In this document: in pieces, positions 53,134 through 60,855 of the stretch | How the letters are laid out: each line of letters opens with the position of its first letter | Position numbering within the stretch: position 1 is the first letter of the stretch | Source of the DNA: Burkholderiaceae bacterium | Lineage (GTDB): Bacteria; Pseudomonadota; Gammaproteobacteria; Burkholderiales; Burkholderiaceae_C | Assembly: GCA_025458585.1 (NCBI GenBank) | Contig: JALOSD010000001.1 | Coordinates: 1-60,855, forward strand | Length of the DNA stretch: 60,855 bases | Reading direction: 5' to 3' | Translations under genes and position numbers: made by a program | The notes under the pieces: model-generated | Databases searched by the model: none | What the model saw: only the letters and a program-made list of their open reading frames with translations | What the model was told of the DNA's origin: nothing

Positions 53134-55992
53134 TTATTTCGTCAGCACGAAGCCCTTGAGCTTGCCGAAGGCCTGGTCGAGCAGCGCCTTCTGCTGCTCC
53201 TGGTGCAGGTGGCTGTAGCCGACCGCGGGCGACGCCGACGCCGGCCGCCCGGCATAGCCGAGTTTCTGGCCGTCGAGCATGTTCTCGTGCACGTAGTGCT
53301 GGACGAAGAACCAGGCTCCCTGGTTCTGCGGCTCGTCCTGGCACCACACGACCTCGGTCGCGTTCGGGTAGCGCTTCATCTCCGCCGCGAACGCCTTGTG
53401 CGGGAACGGGTACAGCTGCGCCACGCGCAGGATCGCGACGTCGTCGTGTCCCTTCTCGGCGCGCCGGCGCGCGAGATCGAAGTACACCTTGCCCGAGCAG
53501 CAGATCACGCGCTTGACCTTCGACGGCACGATCGAGGCGTCGATCTCCGGCATCACGGTGCGGAACTCGCCCTTGGTGAACTCCGACAGCGGCGAGGTCG
53601 CGTCCTTGTTGCGCAGCAGCGACTTCGGCGTGAAGATGATCAGCGGCTTGCGGAACTGGCGCACCATCTGCCGGCGCAGCAGATGGAAGATCTGGCTCGC
53701 CGTGGTGGGCTGACAGATCTGGATGTTGTTGTCGGCGGCCAGCTGCATGAAGCGCTCGAGACGCGCCGAGCTGTGCTCCGGCCCCTGCCCTTCGTAGCCG
53801 TGCGGCAGCATCAGCACCAGGCCGTTGGCGCGTCCCCACTTGACCTCGCCCGAGGCGATGAACTGGTCGATCACCACCTGCGCGCCGTTGGCGAAGTCGC
53901 CGAACTGGGCCTCCCAGATCGTCAGCGTGTTCGGCTCCGCGCTGGCGTAGCCGTACTCGAAGCCGAGCACCGCCTCCTCCGAGAGGATCGAGTCGATGAC
54001 GACGAACGGCGCCTGGTTCTCGGCCACGTTCTGCAGCGGGATGAAGGTGCCCTCGTCCCACTTCTCCCGGTTCTGGTCGTGCAGCACGGCGTGGCGGTGC
54101 ACGAAGGTGCCGCGCCCGCAGTCCTCGCCCGACAGGCGCACGCCGTAGCCGCTGGCCACGAGCGAGGCGTAGGCAAGCGTTTCGCCCATGCCCCAATCGA
54201 CGTTGATCTCGCCGCGTCCCATCGCGGCGCGGTCGGCCAGCACCTTCTCGACCAGCGGGTGGACCTTGAAGTTCTTCGGCACCGTCGTGAGGCGCTCCGC
54301 CAGGCGCCGGATCTCGGCCAACGGCAGCGCGGTGTCCGCAGCGTCGGTCCACTTCTTGCCGAGGAACGGCGCCCAGTCGACCGCGTACTTGCTCTTGAAA
54401 TTCGTGAGCACCGGGTCGACGGTGTGGCGCCCGGCGTCCATCGCGGCACGGAACGCCTTGGCCATCTCGTCGGGGCCGTCGGCGGGCAGCACGCCCTGCA
54501 GCACCAGTTTCTCGCCGTACAGCTTGCGCGTGCCCGGGTGCTGGGCGATCTTCTTGTACATCAGCGGCTGCGTCAGGCTCGGCGTGTCCTGCTCGTTGTG
54601 GCCGAGCTTGCGGAAGCACACGATGTCGACCACCACGTCCTTGCGGAACTGCTGGCGGTAGTCGAGCGCGAGCTGGGTGCACAGCACGACCGCCTCGGGA
54701 TCGTCGCCGTTGACGTGCAGCACCGGCGCCTCGATCATCTTGACGACGTCGGTGCAGTACAGCGTCGAGCGGCTGTCGCGCGGGTCGCTGGTGGTGAAGC
54801 CGATCTGGTTGTTGATGACGATGTGCACCGTGCCGCCGGTGAAGTAGCCGCGCGTCTGCGCCAGCGCCAGCGTCTCCATCACGACGCCCTGGCCGGCGAA
54901 CGCCGCGTCGCCGTGCACGATCACGGGCAGCACCTGCGCGCCGGTCTTGTCGCCGCGACGGTCCAGCCGCGCCTTGACCGAGCCCTCGACCACCGGGTTG
55001 ACGATCTCGAGGTGCGACGGATTGAACGCCAGGCTCAGGTGCACCGGGCCGCCGGGGGTCGTCACGTCGCTCGAGAAGCCCTGGTGGTACTTCACGTCGC
55101 CGGCCGGCAGGTGCTCGGGGGCGGTGTGGTCGAACTCCGCGAACAGGTCCTTGGGCATCTTGCCCAGCGTGTTGACCAGCACGTTCAGGCGGCCGCGGTG
55201 GGCCATGCCGATGACGATCTCCTGCACGCCGCGCTCGCCGCCGCGCTGCACCAGTTCGTCCATCGACGCGATGAAGCTCTCGCCACCCTCCAGCGAGAAG
55301 CGCTTCTGCCCGACGTACTTGGTGTGCAGGTAGCGCTCGAGGCCCTCGGCCGCGGTCAGGCGTTCGAGGATGTGCTTCTTCTGCTCGGCGGTGAAGGTGG
55401 GCTTGCTGCGGATGCTCTCCAGCCTCTCCTGCCACCAGCGCTTCTCGGCCGGGTCGGTGATGTGCATGAACTCCGCGCCGACCGTGCCGCAGTACGTTTC
55501 ACGCAAGGCCTGCACGATCTCGCGCAGGGTCATGTCCTCGGCCTTGGTGAAGTACGTGTTCGTCGCGCTGAACGTCAAGTCCATGTCGGACTCGGTCAGG
55601 TCATAGAACGCGGGCTCGAGCTCGGGGATCTTCGGCCGCTCGGCGCGCTTGAGCGGGTCCAGGTCGGCCCAGCGGCTGCCGAGGAACCGGTAGGCGGCGA
55701 TCAGGCTCTGGACGTGGACCTGCTTGCGCGCGATCGCGAGGTCGGCGCTCGAGGTCTTGAGGGCGAAGGCGTTGGCCTTGGCGCGCTGCGCGAACGACTC
55801 GACGACCGGCGCGTGGGCGACGTCGCGGGCCTCGGAGCCGTCGACCGCCGGGACGTGCTGCAGGTTGTCGAAGTAGGCGCGCCAGTTGTCGGGCACGCTG
55901 CCGGGGTTGTCGAGGTAGGCCTCGTACAGTTCCTCGACGTAGGGGGCATTGCCGCCGAACAGGTACGAGTTCGACCTGTTTTGTTCCATCAT
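53134..55992 (-). CDS. sucA: 2-oxoglutarate dehydrogenase E1 component
   Basis: E1 is the thiamine-diphosphate enzyme that decarboxylates 2-oxoglutarate. Visible landmarks are HGDAAFAGQGVVMET, GHNEQDTPSLTQP (TPP binding), and VNWGMGETLAYASL plus the SGEDCGRGTFVHRHAV region. The N-terminal SYLFGGNAPYVEELYEAYL helix matches the family. Length 952 aa is normal. The first of two ATGs (55992) is used; GGTGAG lies just upstream. It is the first gene of the odh cluster. Confidence 0.97.
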   Translation of the reverse strand: MMEQNRSNSYLFGGNAPYVEELYEAYLDNPGSVPDNWRAYFDNLQHVPAVDGSEARDVAHAPVVESFAQRAKANAFALKTSSADLAIARKQVHVQSLIAAYRFLGSRWADLDPLKRAERPKIPELEPAFYDLTESDMDLTFSATNTYFTKAEDMTLREIVQALRETYCGTVGAEFMHITDPAEKRWWQERLESIRSKPTFTAEQKKHILERLTAAEGLERYLHTKYVGQKRFSLEGGESFIASMDELVQRGGERGVQEIVIGMAHRGRLNVLVNTLGKMPKDLFAEFDHTAPEHLPAGDVKYHQGFSSDVTTPGGPVHLSLAFNPSHLEIVNPVVEGSVKARLDRRGDKTGAQVLPVIVHGDAAFAGQGVVMETLALAQTRGYFTGGTVHIVINNQIGFTTSDPRDSRSTLYCTDVVKMIEAPVLHVNGDDPEAVVLCTQLALDYRQQFRKDVVVDIVCFRKLGHNEQDTPSLTQPLMYKKIAQHPGTRKLYGEKLVLQGVLPADGPDEMAKAFRAAMDAGRHTVDPVLTNFKSKYAVDWAPFLGKKWTDAADTALPLAEIRRLAERLTTVPKNFKVHPLVEKVLADRAAMGRGEINVDWGMGETLAYASLVASGYGVRLSGEDCGRGTFVHRHAVLHDQNREKWDEGTFIPLQNVAENQAPFVVIDSILSEEAVLGFEYGYASAEPNTLTIWEAQFGDFANGAQVVIDQFIASGEVKWGRANGLVLMLPHGYEGQGPEHSSARLERFMQLAADNNIQICQPTTASQIFHLLRRQMVRQFRKPLIIFTPKSLLRNKDATSPLSEFTKGEFRTVMPEIDASIVPSKVKRVICCSGKVYFDLARRRAEKGHDDVAILRVAQLYPFPHKAFAAEMKRYPNATEVVWCQDEPQNQGAWFFVQHYVHENMLDGQKLGYAGRPASASPAVGYSHLHQEQQKALLDQAFGKLKGFVLTK

Positions 55993-56060
55993 CGCTCGCT
56001 CACCTTTCGCCCCGGTTTCCAGGGCTCCGATGGGTTGTCAAAACCTTCCGCGGCCCGGCT
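55993..56060 (-). ncRNA. candidate sucA RNA motif in the sucA leader
   Basis: In Burkholderiales a conserved structured RNA, the sucA motif, lies in the 5' UTR of sucA and overlaps its ribosome site. Here, just upstream of the ribosome site GGTGAG, the minus strand forms the hairpin GCCCTGG-AAA-CCGGGGC (56009-56025), with more GC-rich pairing possible on both sides. The assignment rests on location and structure only; I did not compare it with the published consensus. Confidence 0.45.
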
Positions 56061-56263
56061 GCACCGGTGGGCGGATTGCGACCCGCCTTGCTGCTTGTCT
56101 CGCACCAGACCCGCGTCTGGACCAGCAAGGGGACGGGAAGGACCTCACTTCACGGCCGCGACTGTACTCTCGTTCTCGTCGGCCACCGCGCCATTAGACG
56201 CCTGCAATCCTTGTGTTTCCCTGACAGCACGGCGCCGCGACGGGCGCCCGGGTCGGGCGAGGT
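56061..56263. other. intergenic region upstream of sucA, no gene
   Basis: Part of the 271-bp gap between sucA and the nitronate monooxygenase-like gene. It holds an interrupted inverted repeat: CCTTGCTG (56086-56093) with CAGCAAGG (56123-56130), enclosing CCAGAC-CCGC-GTCTGG (56105-56120). A weak -10-like TACAGT occurs at 56161-56166 (minus). No ORF of coding character was found. Confidence 0.6.
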
Positions 56264-57226
56264 TCAACGCAACCCCAGGCGCGCGCGCGTCGCGTCATGC
56301 TCGCGCTGCAGGCGCGCGACGAGTTCCGCGGCCGGCACGACGGCATGCACCGCACCGATGCCCTGGCCGCAGCCCCAGATATCCTTCCACGCCTTCTTGG
56401 CGCCTTCGCCGCCGCCGCCGAAGTTCATCGTCTTCAGGTCGCCTTCGGGCAGGTGGTCGGGGTCGAGGCCGGCGGCGCGGATCGAGGGCTTGAGGTAGTT
56501 GCCGTGCACGCCGGTGAACAGGCTCGAGTAGACGATGTCGTCGCTCGTGCCGTCGACGATCGCCTGCTTGTAGGCGTCGCTCGCGCGCGCCTCGTCGGTG
56601 GCGATGAAGGCCGAGCCGATGTAGGCGAAGTCGGCGCCCATCGCCTGCGCCGCGAGCACGCCGCCGCCGGTGGCGATGGCGCCGGACAGCGCGAGCGGGC
56701 CGTCGAACCACTCGCGGATCTCCTGCACGAGCGCAAACGGGCTCTTGACGCCGGCGTGGCCGCCGGCGCCTGCGGCCACCGCGATCAGGCCGTCGGCGCC
56801 CTTGTCCACGGCCTTGTGCGCGAAGGTGTCGTTGATCACGTCGTGCAGCACGATGCCGCCCCAGCCGTGCACCGCGTCGTTGACGTCGGTGCGCGCGCCC
56901 AGCGAGGTGATGACGATCGGCACCTTGTACTTCGCGCACACCTGCATGTCGTGCTCGAGGCGGTCGTTGCTCTTGTGCACGATCTGGTTGATCGCGAACG
57001 GCGCCGCCGGCCGGTCGGGGTGGTCACGGTTCCACGCCGCGAGCGTCTCGGTGATCTCGGCGAGCCATTCGTCGAGCTGCGACGCGGGTCGCGCGTTGAG
57101 CGCCGGCATCGAGCCGACGACGCCCGCCGTGCACTGGGCGATCACGAGCTTCGGGTTGCTGATGATGAACAGCGGCGCGCCGATGACGGGCAGGCGCAGG
57201 CCGTCGAACACGGAGGGCAGGGGCAA
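56264..57226 (-). CDS. nitronate monooxygenase-like flavoprotein
   Basis: An FMN-dependent TIM-barrel protein of the NMO/2-nitropropane dioxygenase family, 320 residues. Family segments include the N-terminal LRLPVIGAPLFIISNPKLV, VAAGAGGHAG and GGGVLAAQAMGADFAYIGSAF (phosphate/FMN binding). The TTG start at 57226 is supported by AGGAG about 7 nt upstream. Substrate unknown: such proteins oxidise alkyl nitronates or act as enoyl-type reductases. It follows the acyl-CoA dehydrogenase gene after 31 nt, so a shared transcript with the etf genes is likely. Confidence 0.88.
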   Translation of the reverse strand: MPLPSVFDGLRLPVIGAPLFIISNPKLVIAQCTAGVVGSMPALNARPASQLDEWLAEITETLAAWNRDHPDRPAAPFAINQIVHKSNDRLEHDMQVCAKYKVPIVITSLGARTDVNDAVHGWGGIVLHDVINDTFAHKAVDKGADGLIAVAAGAGGHAGVKSPFALVQEIREWFDGPLALSGAIATGGGVLAAQAMGADFAYIGSAFIATDEARASDAYKQAIVDGTSDDIVYSSLFTGVHGNYLKPSIRAAGLDPDHLPEGDLKTMNFGGGGEGAKKAWKDIWGCGQGIGAVHAVVPAAELVARLQREHDATRARLGLR

Positions 57227-57257
57227 GATCGACTCCTGTGGGGTCGTGGGACGGGGG

Positions 57258-59048
57258 TCAGAACGCCTCGACGGGCATCGAGGTCACGCCCTCGGCGCCC
57301 TCGACGATGCTGTCGCGCACCCCGGGCACGCGGCTGAGGATGTGGTCGGCGTAGAAGCGGGCGGTGACGATCTTGGCGCGCATGAACTCGACGTCGTGCC
57401 CGTCGGCCAGGTGGCGCTCGGCCGAAAGCAGCGCGCGCGCCATCTGCCAGCCGGCCATCAGGTTGCCGGCGAGCATCAGGTACGGCACCGAGCCCGCGTA
57501 GGCCGCGCCGGGGTTCGCCTTGCCCTGGGCGACGAGGTATTCGACGACGTCGACGAACGCCGCACGCGCCGCGCGCAGGCGGTGCAGCACCGCGCGCGCC
57601 GCGGCACTTCCCGCCTTGGCCAGTTCGGTCTCGGTGGCCTCGATCTGGCCGGCGATCGCCTTCGCCGTCGCGCCGCCGTCGCGCACCGTCTTGCGGCCCA
57701 CCAGGTCGTTGGCCTGGATCGCCGTCGTGCCCTCGTAAATCGTCAGGATCTTCGCGTCGCGGTAGTACTGCGCGGCGCCGGTCTCCTCGATGTAGCCCAT
57801 GCCGCCGTGCACCTGCACGCCCAGGCTCGTCACCTCGAGGCTCATCTCGGTGCTGTAGCCCTTGACCAGCGGCACCATGAACTCGTAGAAGGCCTGGTTC
57901 TGCGCGCGCACCGCGGCGTCGGGGTGCGTGTGCGCGGCGTCGTAGGCCGCGGCGGCGACGGTGGCCATCGACCGGCAGCCCTCGGTGAAGGCGCGCATCG
58001 TCATCAGCATGCGCTTGACGTCGGGGTGGTGGATGATCGGCGCCGAGCCGGTGGCCGAGCCGTCGACCGGACGCGACTGCACGCGCTCGCGCGCGTACCC
58101 CACCGCCTTCTGGTAGGCGCGCTCGGCCACCGCGACGCCCTGCATACCCACCGCGTAGCGCGCGGCGTTCATCATGATGAACATGTACTCGAGGCCGCGG
58201 TTCTCCTGGCCGATGAGGTGGCCCACCGCGCCGCCATGGTCGCCGTACTGCAGCACGGCGGTGGGGCTCGCCTTGATGCCGAGCTTGTGCTCGATGCTCA
58301 CGCAGTGCACGTCGTTGCGCGCGCCGAGGCTGCCATCGGCGTTCACCATGAACTTCGGCACGATGAACAGGCTGATGCCCTTCACGCCCTCGGGTGCGCC
58401 GGTCACACGCGCGAGCACGAGGTGCACGATGTTCTCGGCCATGTCGTGCTCGCCGAAGGTGATGTAGATCTTGGTGCCGAAGATCCTGTAGCTGCCGTCG
58501 GGCTGCGGCTCGGCGCGCGTGCGCACCGCCGCCAGGTCGCTGCCGGCCTGCGGCTCGGTCAGGTTCATCGTGCCGGTCCAGCGGCCCTCGATCATCGGCG
58601 GGATGTAGGTCGCCTTCTGCTCGTCGCTGCCGGCCGTCAGCAGCGCCTCGATCGCGCCGTCGGTCAGCAGCGGGCACAGCGCGAAGCTGAGGTTGGCGCT
58701 GTTGAGGATCTCGTTGCACGCCGCGCCGATCGTCTTCGGCAGGCCCTGACCGCCGAAGTCGGCCGGGTGCTGCAGCCCCTGCCAGCCGCCCTCGGCGAAC
58801 TGGCGGAACGCCTCCTTGAAGCCCGGCGTCGTCGTCACGACGCCATCCTTCCACGACGACGGGTTGCGGTCGCCGTCCCAGTTCAGCGGCGCGACCACGC
58901 CTTCGTTGAACTTCGCGCACTCCTCGAGCACGGCCTGCGCGGTCTCGGCGCCGGCGTCCTCGAAGCCGGGCAGCTTCGACACGGCCTCGAGGTTCGCGAG
59001 CTCGGTCATCGCGAACAGCATGTCCTTGACGGGGGCGCGGTAGGTCAT
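57258..59048 (-). CDS. long-form acyl-CoA dehydrogenase
   Basis: A flavoenzyme that transfers electrons to ETF while introducing a double bond in an acyl-CoA. The 596-residue length, with a C-terminal extension of about 150 residues, matches the AcdA/DmdC-like class rather than the 380-residue core. Motifs include MNLTEPQAGSDLAAVRT, then FGTKIYITFGEHDMA, HGGMGYIEETGAAQYYRDA and IYEGTTAIQANDLVGRK with the catalytic Glu. The ATG at 59048 has GGAG 7 nt upstream. Its substrate is unknown. It lies downstream of etfB-etfA. Confidence 0.93.
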   Translation of the reverse strand: MTYRAPVKDMLFAMTELANLEAVSKLPGFEDAGAETAQAVLEECAKFNEGVVAPLNWDGDRNPSSWKDGVVTTTPGFKEAFRQFAEGGWQGLQHPADFGGQGLPKTIGAACNEILNSANLSFALCPLLTDGAIEALLTAGSDEQKATYIPPMIEGRWTGTMNLTEPQAGSDLAAVRTRAEPQPDGSYRIFGTKIYITFGEHDMAENIVHLVLARVTGAPEGVKGISLFIVPKFMVNADGSLGARNDVHCVSIEHKLGIKASPTAVLQYGDHGGAVGHLIGQENRGLEYMFIMMNAARYAVGMQGVAVAERAYQKAVGYARERVQSRPVDGSATGSAPIIHHPDVKRMLMTMRAFTEGCRSMATVAAAAYDAAHTHPDAAVRAQNQAFYEFMVPLVKGYSTEMSLEVTSLGVQVHGGMGYIEETGAAQYYRDAKILTIYEGTTAIQANDLVGRKTVRDGGATAKAIAGQIEATETELAKAGSAAARAVLHRLRAARAAFVDVVEYLVAQGKANPGAAYAGSVPYLMLAGNLMAGWQMARALLSAERHLADGHDVEFMRAKIVTARFYADHILSRVPGVRDSIVEGAEGVTSMPVEAF

Positions 59049-59069
59049 GGGGAACTCCGGATGAAGCAA

Positions 59070-59091
59070 GGGGGCGCCGCACGGCGCCCCC
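59070..59091 (-). terminator. GC hairpin between etfA and the acyl-CoA dehydrogenase gene
   Basis: Perfect 9-bp stem (GGGGGCGCC / GGCGCCCCC) with a 4-nt loop, in the 61-bp gap. It ends 18 nt past the etfA stop, and only a short T/C run follows in minus sense. More likely a partial terminator or RNA stabiliser than a full stop. Confidence 0.5.
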
Positions 59092-59109
59092 ACGGGGTGA
59101 CGATGCGGC

Positions 59110-60042
59110 TCAGAGCTTGGCGATCAGCTCGGGCACGGCGGCGAACAGATCGGCCTCGAGCGCGTAGTCGGCCACCGCGAAGATCGGCGCCTCGGGATCC
59201 TTGTTGATCGCCACGATCACCTTGCTGTCCTTCATGCCGGCCAGGTGCTGGATCGCGCCGCTGATGCCGACCGCCACGTACAGCTGCGGCGCGACGATCT
59301 TGCCCGTCTGCCCGACCTGCCAGTCGTTGGGCGCGTAGCCGGCGTCGACGGCGGCACGGCTCGCACCGAGCGCGGCGCCCAGCTTGTCGGCCAGCGGCTC
59401 GAGCACCTCGTGGAACTTCTCGCTGCTGCCCAGCGCGCGGCCGCCGGAGACGATGATTTTCGCCGCCGTCAGCTCGGGGCGCTCGAGCTTGGCGATCTCG
59501 CTGCCGAGCCACGCGGCCTTGTCGCTCGCCGCGGCGGCCGGGACGGTCTCGACCGCGGCGCTGCCGCCGGTGGCCGGCGCGGCGTCGAAGCCGGTCGTAC
59601 GCACCGTGAGCACCTTGACGGGGTCGGTGGACTGCACGGTGGCGATCGCGTTGCCGGCGTAGATCGGCCGCTCGAAGGTGTCGGGTGCGATCACCTTGCT
59701 GACGTCGCTCATCTGTGCGACGTCGAGCAGCGCGGCCACGCGCGGCGCCACGTTCTTGCCGCCGGCGGTGGCCGGGAACAGGATGTGGCTGTAGCCCGAG
59801 GCGACGGCGAGCACCTGCGCCGCGAGGTTCTCGGCCAGCGCGTGGGCGAGCCCTTCGGCGTCGGCGTGCAGCACCTTGGCCACGCCCTCGATCTGCGCGG
59901 CCGCTTGCGCGGCACCCGCCGCGTGGTGGCCGGCCACCAGCACGTGCACCTCGCCGCCGCACTGGCGCGCGGCGGTGACGGTGTTCAGCGTGGCTCCCTT
60001 GATCGACGCGTGGTCGTGTTCGGCAATGACGAGACAGGTCAT
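59110..60042 (-). CDS. etfA: electron transfer flavoprotein alpha subunit
   Basis: EtfA binds FAD and accepts electrons from acyl-CoA dehydrogenases for the quinone pool. The FAD domain is recognisable near VSGGRALGSSEKF and in APQLYVAVGISGAIQHLAGM followed by INKDPEAPIF, the ETF-alpha signature. Length 310 aa. The ATG at 60042 follows the etfB stop after 2 nt. Confidence 0.96.
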   Translation of the reverse strand: MTCLVIAEHDHASIKGATLNTVTAARQCGGEVHVLVAGHHAAGAAQAAAQIEGVAKVLHADAEGLAHALAENLAAQVLAVASGYSHILFPATAGGKNVAPRVAALLDVAQMSDVSKVIAPDTFERPIYAGNAIATVQSTDPVKVLTVRTTGFDAAPATGGSAAVETVPAAAASDKAAWLGSEIAKLERPELTAAKIIVSGGRALGSSEKFHEVLEPLADKLGAALGASRAAVDAGYAPNDWQVGQTGKIVAPQLYVAVGISGAIQHLAGMKDSKVIVAINKDPEAPIFAVADYALEADLFAAVPELIAKL

Positions 60043-60044
60043 GG

Positions 60045-60794
60045 TCAGATCACCTTGGCTTCGTTCTTGAGCTTGTCCACCAGCGTCGCGACGTCGGGCA
60101 CCTTGATGCCGGCGCTGCGCTTGGGCGGCTCGGCGACCTTCAGCGTCTTGATGCGCGGCGTCACGTCGACGCCGAGGTCGGCCGGCTTGACGACGTCCAG
60201 TGTCTTCTTCTTGGCCTTCATGATGTTGGGCAGCGTGACGTAGCGCGGCTCATTCAGACGCAGGTCGGTCGTCACGATCGCCGGCAGCGTCAGCTTGACC
60301 GTCTCGAGGCCGCCGTCGATCTCGCGCGTGACCTTCAGCGCGCCGCCGTCCACCTCGAGCTTGCTCGCAAACGTGCCCTGCGGCAGAGCGGCGAGCGCGG
60401 CGAGCATCTGGCCGGTCTGGTTGCAGTCGTCGTCGATTGCTTGCTTGCCCAGGATCACCAGCCCGGGGGCCTCCTTGTCGACCAGCGCCTTGAGCAGCTT
60501 GGCCACCGCCAGCGGCTGCAGCTCCTCGGTGGTCTCGACCAGGATCGCGCGGTCGGCGCCAATGGCCATTGCGGTGCGCAGCGTCTCCTGGCACTGCGCC
60601 ACGCCGCACGAGACGGCGACCACCTCGCTGGCGGCGCCCTTCTCCTTCAGCCGCACCGCTTCCTCGACGGCGATCTCGTCGAACGGATTCATGCTCATCT
60701 TGACATTGGCGATGTCCACGCCGGTGCCGTCGCTCTTCACGCGCACCTTGACGTTGTAGTCGACAACCCGCTTGACGGGGACCAGGATCTTCAT
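60045..60794 (-). CDS. etfB: electron transfer flavoprotein beta subunit
   Basis: EtfB binds AMP and holds the partner-docking loop. It begins MKILVPVKRVVDYNVKVRVK, the family's usual start, with GGAG upstream of the ATG at 60794. The ETF-beta signature GKQAIDDDCNQTGQMLA and the late LPNIMKAKKKTL segment are present. Length 249 aa. It is the first gene of the etfB-etfA-acyl-CoA dehydrogenase-NMO run at the right edge. Confidence 0.96.
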   Translation of the reverse strand: MKILVPVKRVVDYNVKVRVKSDGTGVDIANVKMSMNPFDEIAVEEAVRLKEKGAASEVVAVSCGVAQCQETLRTAMAIGADRAILVETTEELQPLAVAKLLKALVDKEAPGLVILGKQAIDDDCNQTGQMLAALAALPQGTFASKLEVDGGALKVTREIDGGLETVKLTLPAIVTTDLRLNEPRYVTLPNIMKAKKKTLDVVKPADLGVDVTPRIKTLKVAEPPKRSAGIKVPDVATLVDKLKNEAKVI

Positions 60795-60834
60795 GCGGCA
60801 GTGCTCCTGCGTGGGGATGGAGGTCGTCGGGAGG

Positions 60835-60840
60835 ATTCTA
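60835..60840 (-). promoter_or_regulatory. candidate -10 element for the etf cluster
   Basis: TAGAAT on the minus strand, about 41 nt upstream of the etfB ATG. A matching -35 would lie just past the window edge, so it cannot be judged. The last 15 bases hold nothing else. Confidence 0.38.
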
Positions 60841-60855
60841 GAAGCCACCTCCGCT

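Noticed and set aside
53128..56493. 1121-residue plus-strand ORF opposite sucA
   Set aside because: Shadow of sucA and the upstream gap; the minus-strand frame has all sucA motifs.

Overview
This is a high-GC, gene-dense chromosomal segment from a betaproteobacterium, most likely order Burkholderiales (Rubrivivax/Leptothrix/Comamonadaceae-like). The assignment rests on gene order: lpxD-skp-bamA-rseP-dxr-cdsA-uppS-frr-pyrH-tsf-rpsB; ispG-hisS-yfgM-bamB-der-hfq-hflX-hflK-hflC-DUF2065-hisZ-purA; and odhA-odhB-lpdA-zapE. It also rests on a histidyl-tRNA synthetase paralogue (hisZ), a structured leader before sucA, and protein sequences of beta type. No rRNA, CRISPR array, insertion sequence, integrase or prophage gene was seen. 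Nearly all genes are housekeeping and most lie on the minus strand. Base composition was judged by eye, not computed.

Layout. 1-5.4 kb: truncated selU, two small membrane proteins, polyphosphate kinase 2, a broken rmuC and a VIT/CCC1-like membrane protein. 5.4-20.3 kb: one long minus-strand block for envelope building and translation (TrmH-type methyltransferase, rnhB, lpxB, lpxA, fabZ, lpxD, skp, bamA, rseP, dxr, cdsA, uppS, frr, pyrH, tsf, rpsB), many joined by 1-4 nt start/stop overlaps. 20.5-25 kb: nnr on plus, a broken rnr on minus, tRNA-Leu(CAG) on plus, then a near-perfect bidirectional terminator and a broken phosphoribosyltransferase gene. 25-40.7 kb: purA, hisZ, hflC/K/X, hfq, der, bamB, yfgM, hisS, ispG, a RodZ-like gene, pilF, rlmN and ndk. 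40.8-49.8 kb: rluB, scpB, rluD, bamD, a DinG-type helicase, a YdcH-like protein, a PP2C phosphatase and zapE. 49.8-56 kb: lpdA, a PspC/SHOCT protein, sucB and sucA (2-oxoglutarate dehydrogenase). 56-60.9 kb: a nitronate monooxygenase-like protein, a long acyl-CoA dehydrogenase and etfA/etfB, which form a flavoprotein electron-transfer cluster.

How the genes work together. The first block covers lipid A acylation and assembly (LpxA, LpxD, LpxB), fatty acid dehydration (FabZ), outer-membrane protein chaperoning and insertion (Skp, BamA, with BamB and BamD elsewhere in the window), envelope stress proteolysis (RseP), isoprenoid and carrier-lipid supply (Dxr, IspG, UppS) and phospholipid activation (CdsA). 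The translation genes rpsB, tsf, pyrH and frr sit at its upstream end.

The most striking observation is not a new system. Four otherwise well-conserved genes (rmuC, frr, rnr and a phosphoribosyltransferase) each lack a short internal conserved stretch and change frame at that point. All four breaks fall in the first 25 kb, and frr is normally essential. Assembly or gap-closing errors are the leading explanation. Real signals worth a second look are a dispersed multi-hairpin repeat present twice (47.6 and 53.05 kb, each just after a stop codon), the sucA leader, GC-rich repeats before lpdA, a perfect palindrome before the VIT-like gene, and in-protein tandem repeats in RmuC and RluB.
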